Positions 59,584 through 64,000 of a stretch of 64,000 nt of DNA are shown here, piece by piece. Location: contig CABJAN010000011.1 in NCBI GenBank assembly GCA_902363515.1, positions 1 to 64,000 of the forward strand, given 5' to 3'. Origin of the DNA: Bacillota bacterium. GTDB taxonomy: Bacteria > Bacillota > Clostridia > Lachnospirales > Lachnospiraceae. The first letter of the stretch is position 1. The number at the start of each line of letters is the position of its first letter. The position numbers and the translations under genes were made by a program. The notes under the pieces are model-generated. The model was not told where the DNA came from. It saw nothing but the letters and a program-made list of their open reading frames with translations, and did not search any database.

Positions 59584-62500
59584 TTATTTAAAATATTCCA
59601 CACCAGATTCGAAAATCTTAATATCCTGCTCTCCGTAAATATTCATGGCAACGCCATCTCCACGTCTTTCGGAGTGAGCCATCTTACCAAGTACACGGCC
59701 ATCCGGGCTTGTGATACCTTCGATTGCACAGTAGGAACCGTTGACATTCCATTCTTCATCCATGGTAATGTTTCCGTTTAAGTCGCAGTACTGTGTCGCA
59801 ACCTGGCCGTTTTCAAACAGTTTCTTTAACCATTCTTCGTTAGCGACAAATCTACCTTCACCATGAGAAGCCGGATTTGTATAAACTTTTCCAAGCTCTG
59901 CTTTCTGCAGCCATGGGGATTTATTTGTTACCACTTTTGTATAAACCATCTTGGAAATATGACGTCCAATGGTGTTAAAGGTCAAGGTTGGAGACTGTTC
60001 TGTCTGTCCTACGATTTCACCGTATGGAACCAGTCCCAGCTTAATCAGAGCCTGGAAACCATTACAGATACCAAGCGCAAGACCATCTCTTTCATTTAAG
60101 AGGCGCATAACTGCTTCTTTAATCTTTGCATTTTGGAATGCAGTAGCAAAGAATTTCGCAGAACCATCCGGTTCGTCACCCGCGGAGAAACCACCTGGGA
60201 ACATAATCATCTGAGCCTGATCAATTGCCTTTTCAAAAGTTTCTACAGAATCACGGATGTCTGCTGCATCCAGGTTTTTGAATACCTTTGTGATAACTTT
60301 TGCACCGGCACGTTCAAATGCTTTTGTGCTGTCGTATTCACAGTTTGTTCCCGGGAATACTGGAATAAATACGGTTGGCTGTGCAATCTTATGAGAACAG
60401 ATATGGATGTCTTTTGTATCATATACACCCTTATCCATATTCTTAGTTGCATCATCTGTCTCAGAACCAGAACGTGTCTTGAACACCTTCTCAAGAGGTG
60501 CTTTCCATGTTTCCAGAGCCTCTGCCATAGAAATAGACATATCCTTATAAGTCAGAACAGGCTCTTCTAAGACTTCACCGATTACAGTGTATGTCATTGC
60601 CAGTTCTCCGACTTTATCGTGTTTTACTTCGCAGATAATATCGCCAAATCCTGCTGTAAACAGGTCTCTCTCATCTACATTATGTTCGATCTTCACACCA
60701 CGCTGGTTACCAAATGCCATCTTGGAAACTGCAGCAGCAATACCCTGACGGTCTAATGCATAAGCAGAAATAACTCTTCCTGCCTGAATATCTTCATGCA
60801 GTTTTGCATACTGTTCTTTTAATGCTTCAAAGTTCGGTAAGTCATACTCTGCTTTTGGTAAACGCAGCCATACTAATTTGCTTCCTGCTTTTTTCAGTTC
60901 CGGTGTGATCACATCTTTCTGTTTTGCCACATCCACTGCGAAGGATACCAGTGTAGGTGGAACGTCGATTTCATTGAAGGAACCAGACATAGAGTCTTTA
61001 CCACCGATAGATGGAAGTCCAAATCCAAGCTGTGCTGCGTATGCACCAAGAAGTGCTGCAAACGGCTGGCTCCAGCGGCTTGGGTCTTCTGTCATTCTTC
61101 TGAAATATTCCTGGAAGGTGAAGCGGATCTTGCTGTAATCACCACCAGCAGCTACGATTCTTGCCACAGATTCTGTCACTGCATAAACAGCTCCGTGATA
61201 TGGGCTCCAGCTTGACAGATATGGGTCAAAACCATAACTCATCATGGTAACAGTTTCTGTTTTTCCATTTAATACAGGCACTTTTGCTACCATAGTCTGT
61301 GTTTCTGTCATCTGATATTTACCACCATATGGCATAAATACACTTCCTGCTCCGATAGAACCGTCAAACATTTCTACCAGGCCTTTCTGGGAACAGGTAT
61401 TTAAGTCAGCCAGTGTTTTTAACCAGCGTTCTTTTACATCACAAACTTTTGCACGGTCCAGAACATTTCCTTCTTTGTTTGGAATGTCCACGAACACATC
61501 AGTCTCCTGATGAGCACCGTTGGTATCTAAGAATGCTCTGGATAAATCTACGATGGTTTTTCCTCTCCAGTTCATCACCAGTCTTGGAGATTCTGTGACA
61601 ACAGCAACTGGAATTGCTTCTAAGTTTTCTTCTTTGGCAAATCCTAAGAATTTATCTACATCTTTTGGATCAATGACAACAGCCATACGCTCCTGTGACT
61701 CAGAAATAGCGATTTCTGTTCCGTCAAGACCAGCATATTTCTTCGGAACCTTATCCAGATCAATTTTCAGTCCTGCTGCAAGCTCACCGATTGCAACAGA
61801 AACACCGCCAGCACCAAAGTCATTACACTTTTTGATAATGCAGCTGACTTCTTCTCTTCTGAACAGTCTCTGAATCTTTCTTTCTGTAGGTGCATTACCT
61901 TTCTGCACTTCTGCACCACAGGTTTCAATGGACTCTTCTGTATGTACTTTAGAGGAACCTGTAGCACCGCCGCAGCCATCACGTCCGGTACGTCCACCTA
62001 ATAAGATGATGATATCACCTGGATCAGAGTTTTCTCTGATTACCGCTCTTCTTGGAGCAGCACCTAATACCGCACCAATTTCCATACGTTTTGCAACGTA
62101 GTTTGGATGATAAATTTCTTTTACATATCCTGTTGCAAGACCAATCTGGTTACCGTAGGAAGAATATCCATGAGCTGCACCGCGAACCAGTTTCTTCTGA
62201 GGTAATTTACCTTTCATAGTTTCTTTTACAGAAACAGTTGGGTCAGCAGCACCTGTCACACGCATAGCCTGGTAAACATAGGTACGTCCGGAAAGCGGGT
62301 CACGGATAGCTCCGCCAAGACATGTTGCAGCACCACCAAATGGCTCAATCTCTGTTGGGTGGTTATGAGTCTCATTTTTGAAGTTAATAAGCCACTCTTC
62401 TTCTTTTCCGTCTACATCAACAGGAACAACAATAGAGCATGCATTGATTTCATCAGACTCTTCCTGATCCTGAAGTTTGCCTTCTGCTTTTAATTTTTTC

Positions 62501-63348
62501 ATAGCCATAAGAGCCAGGTCCATCAGGCAGACAAACTTGTCATCTCTGTCTTTATAAATCACCTGACGGTCAGCCAGATATTTTTCGTATGTTTTTACGA
62601 TTGGTTCTTTGTAATCACCATCTCCAAAAGTAACATTCTTTAACTCTGTGGAGAATGTTGTATGACGGCAATGATCAGACCAGTATGTATCCAGTACACG
62701 GATTTCTGTCATGGAAGGATCACGTTTTTCTTCGTTTTTATAATAATTCTGAATGTGAAGGAAATCTTTAAAGGTCATAGCAAGATTCAAAGAAGCATAC
62801 AGTTCTTTAAGCTCATCCTCTGCCATATCAGCAAAGCCTTCAAAAATCTTTACATCTTCTGGTTCCTCAAAATTTGTCACCAGTGTTTCCGGTTTTTCTG
62901 CTTCTGCTTCTCTGGAATCTACTGGGTTGATGCAATGTGCTTTGATCGCTTCCAGCTCTTCAAGAGAAACATTTCCTTCAATCACGTATGTAGTTGCAGA
63001 GCGGATGATCGGATTCTCATCCTCTTTTAAAAACTGTACACACTGTACGGCTGAATCTGCTCTCTGGTCAAACTGTCCAGGAAGATATTCTACAGAAAAT
63101 ACTTTGGAACCTTCCTTTCTTTCAAATGTTTCTTTAAACAATACATCTACAGGAGGTTCAGAGAACACACAGTTACATGCTTTCTCAAAAATCTCATCTG
63201 AGATATTCTCTACATCATAACGAATCAGTACACGTACTGCTTCTACGTCCTGAATTCCTAAATAACCTTCAATTTCATGTTTTAATTCTTTCGCCTGTAC
63301 TGCGAAATCTGGTTTTTTTTCAACATAGACACGTCTTACGTTGCTCAT
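59584..63348 (-). CDS. purL: Phosphoribosylformylglycinamidine synthase, fused PurL-PurQ type
   Basis: A 1254-residue single-chain FGAM synthase. An N-terminal PurS-like part and linker is followed by two AIR-synthase-type halves, with NFKNETHNHPTEIEPFGGAA, DPGDIIILLGGRTGRDG and GLPSIGGKDSMSG. A C-terminal class I glutamine amidotransferase (about 1000-1254) has the nucleophile Cys in LALGICNGFQALIKLG. It converts FGAR to FGAM with ATP and glutamine in purine synthesis. It is a lone purine gene here, with its own terminator. Small bacterial versions are split into PurS, PurQ and PurL; this is the large fused type. Confidence 0.95.
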   Translation of the reverse strand: MSNVRRVYVEKKPDFAVQAKELKHEIEGYLGIQDVEAVRVLIRYDVENISDEIFEKACNCVFSEPPVDVLFKETFERKEGSKVFSVEYLPGQFDQRADSAVQCVQFLKEDENPIIRSATTYVIEGNVSLEELEAIKAHCINPVDSREAEAEKPETLVTNFEEPEDVKIFEGFADMAEDELKELYASLNLAMTFKDFLHIQNYYKNEEKRDPSMTEIRVLDTYWSDHCRHTTFSTELKNVTFGDGDYKEPIVKTYEKYLADRQVIYKDRDDKFVCLMDLALMAMKKLKAEGKLQDQEESDEINACSIVVPVDVDGKEEEWLINFKNETHNHPTEIEPFGGAATCLGGAIRDPLSGRTYVYQAMRVTGAADPTVSVKETMKGKLPQKKLVRGAAHGYSSYGNQIGLATGYVKEIYHPNYVAKRMEIGAVLGAAPRRAVIRENSDPGDIIILLGGRTGRDGCGGATGSSKVHTEESIETCGAEVQKGNAPTERKIQRLFRREEVSCIIKKCNDFGAGGVSVAIGELAAGLKIDLDKVPKKYAGLDGTEIAISESQERMAVVIDPKDVDKFLGFAKEENLEAIPVAVVTESPRLVMNWRGKTIVDLSRAFLDTNGAHQETDVFVDIPNKEGNVLDRAKVCDVKERWLKTLADLNTCSQKGLVEMFDGSIGAGSVFMPYGGKYQMTETQTMVAKVPVLNGKTETVTMMSYGFDPYLSSWSPYHGAVYAVTESVARIVAAGGDYSKIRFTFQEYFRRMTEDPSRWSQPFAALLGAYAAQLGFGLPSIGGKDSMSGSFNEIDVPPTLVSFAVDVAKQKDVITPELKKAGSKLVWLRLPKAEYDLPNFEALKEQYAKLHEDIQAGRVISAYALDRQGIAAAVSKMAFGNQRGVKIEHNVDERDLFTAGFGDIICEVKHDKVGELAMTYTVIGEVLEEPVLTYKDMSISMAEALETWKAPLEKVFKTRSGSETDDATKNMDKGVYDTKDIHICSHKIAQPTVFIPVFPGTNCEYDSTKAFERAGAKVITKVFKNLDAADIRDSVETFEKAIDQAQMIMFPGGFSAGDEPDGSAKFFATAFQNAKIKEAVMRLLNERDGLALGICNGFQALIKLGLVPYGEIVGQTEQSPTLTFNTIGRHISKMVYTKVVTNKSPWLQKAELGKVYTNPASHGEGRFVANEEWLKKLFENGQVATQYCDLNGNITMDEEWNVNGSYCAIEGITSPDGRVLGKMAHSERRGDGVAMNIYGEQDIKIFESGVEYFK

Positions 63349-63390
63349 TCCGGCTCCTTTCTGCCCTCCCGGGGCATTGGCTTTTTCTTT

Positions 63391-63417
63391 TTACCAGTTG
63401 TAAAAATAGTTTATCAT
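63391..63417 (-). CDS. Possible 8-codon leader peptide upstream of purL
   Basis: AAGGAG is followed 4 nt later by ATG and eight codons (MINYFYNW) before a TAA, about 43 nt ahead of purL. The spacing is short, and there is no clear attenuator after it. Low support; it may be chance. Confidence 0.2.
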   Translation of the reverse strand: MINYFYNW

Positions 63418-63494
63418 ACATCTCCTTATAAGTAAAATTAATATGACTAATATTTTATATAATTTTTTCTAATAACATGCGCTATGTTACAATT

Positions 63495-63540
63495 AAAAAA
63501 TCTGCTGTTTACTTATGTATTCTGTAATCAGCAGATTTTT
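63495..63540 (-). terminator. Terminator of the gene at the right edge
   Basis: AAAAAATCTGCTG (63495-63507) pairs with CAGCAGATTTTT (63529-63540), with a T-rich tail on the minus strand. It follows the stop at 63546 by 5 nt. Confidence 0.85.
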
Positions 63541-63545
63541 CAACT

Positions 63546-63971
63546 TTAAGCATCAATACCAAAGGTACGTAAATGTTCCATTGAGCCATATAATTTTTGT
63601 AGGTGAGCATATTCTTTTTCATCATAAAAGGAACATTCACCCTTTGTATAAGCTTTTGCTACTTCTAAAATAAATCTTGCAGCTTCATCTATTGACAGCA
63701 TATTTGTAGCCCCTGTTGCACATCCAGGAACTGCTGTTTCTGTTGTAATGGCTACCCCCACGACTGGCGCTGTCGTTGCCGTCGCCGGCTGCAAAATACT
63801 ATTTAAATGATACAGATTATTTCCATATGGTGTAATATCCTGCATACTTAATGCAAAAACTTTTGGAAGCTGTCCTGTAGTAATTTCCATAATACTTAAA
63901 AGATCTTCGCTAACCTTTAGAATATATCCATCTTTTACTGTTGGAGAAATAGAAAATCCTTTGTGATTCAT
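63546..63971 (-). CDS. Unrecognised 141-residue protein
   Basis: A soluble protein whose start at 63971 follows AAAGGA by about 9 nt; a GTG at 63998 is a weaker alternative. The middle part is a low-complexity stretch rich in Ala, Thr and Val (PATATTAPVVGVAITTETAV), flanked by mixed-charge segments. The C-terminal third is probably helical (IDEAARFILEVAKAYTKGE). No family is recognised. Sequence beyond the edge is needed to see its operon. Confidence 0.6.
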   Translation of the reverse strand: MNHKGFSISPTVKDGYILKVSEDLLSIMEITTGQLPKVFALSMQDITPYGNNLYHLNSILQPATATTAPVVGVAITTETAVPGCATGATNMLSIDEAARFILEVAKAYTKGECSFYDEKEYAHLQKLYGSMEHLRTFGIDA

Positions 63972-64000
63972 AATCTTATTTCCTTTGGTAGTATCCACGG

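Noticed and set aside
1..64000. tRNA, rRNA genes or a CRISPR array
   Set aside because: No cloverleaf-like stretches with CCA ends, rRNA-like blocks or regular direct-repeat arrays were noticed by eye; a covariance scan would settle tRNAs.

Overview
The window looks like chromosome of an anaerobic, low-GC Gram-positive Clostridia, most likely Lachnospiraceae. Pointers are the strong AGGAGG-type ribosome sites, a lipoprotein sugar-binding protein with YesM/YesN-type regulators, selenium-cofactor maturation genes, B12-dependent glutamate fermentation, and a fused 1254-residue PurL. This assignment rests on gene content; no rRNA or tRNA gene was seen.

Layout. 0-1 kb: the end of an IS3-like transposase and a response regulator without a visible kinase. 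1.1-6.0 kb (minus): an ABC-F ATPase followed by DUF3343, yedF, yqeB and a yqeC-mocA fusion, i.e. maturation genes for selenium-dependent molybdenum hydroxylases. 6.1-15.4 kb: a lone XRE antitoxin-like protein, a Ca2+/Na+ antiporter, an oligo-1,6-glucosidase, a membrane-lipid trio (pgsA, plsY, UgtP-like glycosyltransferase) and a heterodimeric ABC exporter. 15.5-22.3 kb (minus): a high-affinity K+ uptake operon (33-aa small ORF, kdpF, kdpA, kdpB, kdpC) ending in a kdpD that lacks its kinase domain. 22.4-27.1 kb: AlaX-L, homoserine dehydrogenase, PHP, SseB-like and DUF2284 proteins.

27.5-42.5 kb (minus) is the most striking part: a colinear catabolic cluster in reading order hutU, hutI, ftcD, fchA, citD, citE, citF, glmS, glmL, glmE, a 370-nt structured spacer, mal, a P-loop ATPase, fumA-like, fumB-like. 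Read as a pathway it takes urocanate to formiminoglutamate and glutamate, then by glutamate mutase, methylaspartate ammonia-lyase, a fumarase-like mesaconase and a citramalate lyase to pyruvate and acetate. Histidine ammonia-lyase is not in the window. The genes needed to mature the lyase acyl carrier (citC and a citX-citG fusion) sit at 55.4-57.9 kb on the plus strand.

42.7-50.5 kb (minus): a sugar operon with binding protein, two permeases, an AraC-type response regulator, a sensor kinase and a GH42 beta-galactosidase. 50.7-52.2 kb: a HutD-family protein and a GNAT acetyltransferase. 52.3-55.3 kb (minus): a TPP-riboswitch-controlled thiazole salvage operon, thiW-thiM-thiE, with a coupled HAD phosphatase. 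55.4-59.1 kb (plus): citC, citXG and a FUSC-family membrane protein. 59.2-64 kb (minus): a small helical protein, purL and an unrecognised gene at the right edge.

Start codons were moved inward from the longest open frame wherever a clear Shine-Dalgarno sequence supported it. Family assignments come from reading the protein sequences, not from database searches.
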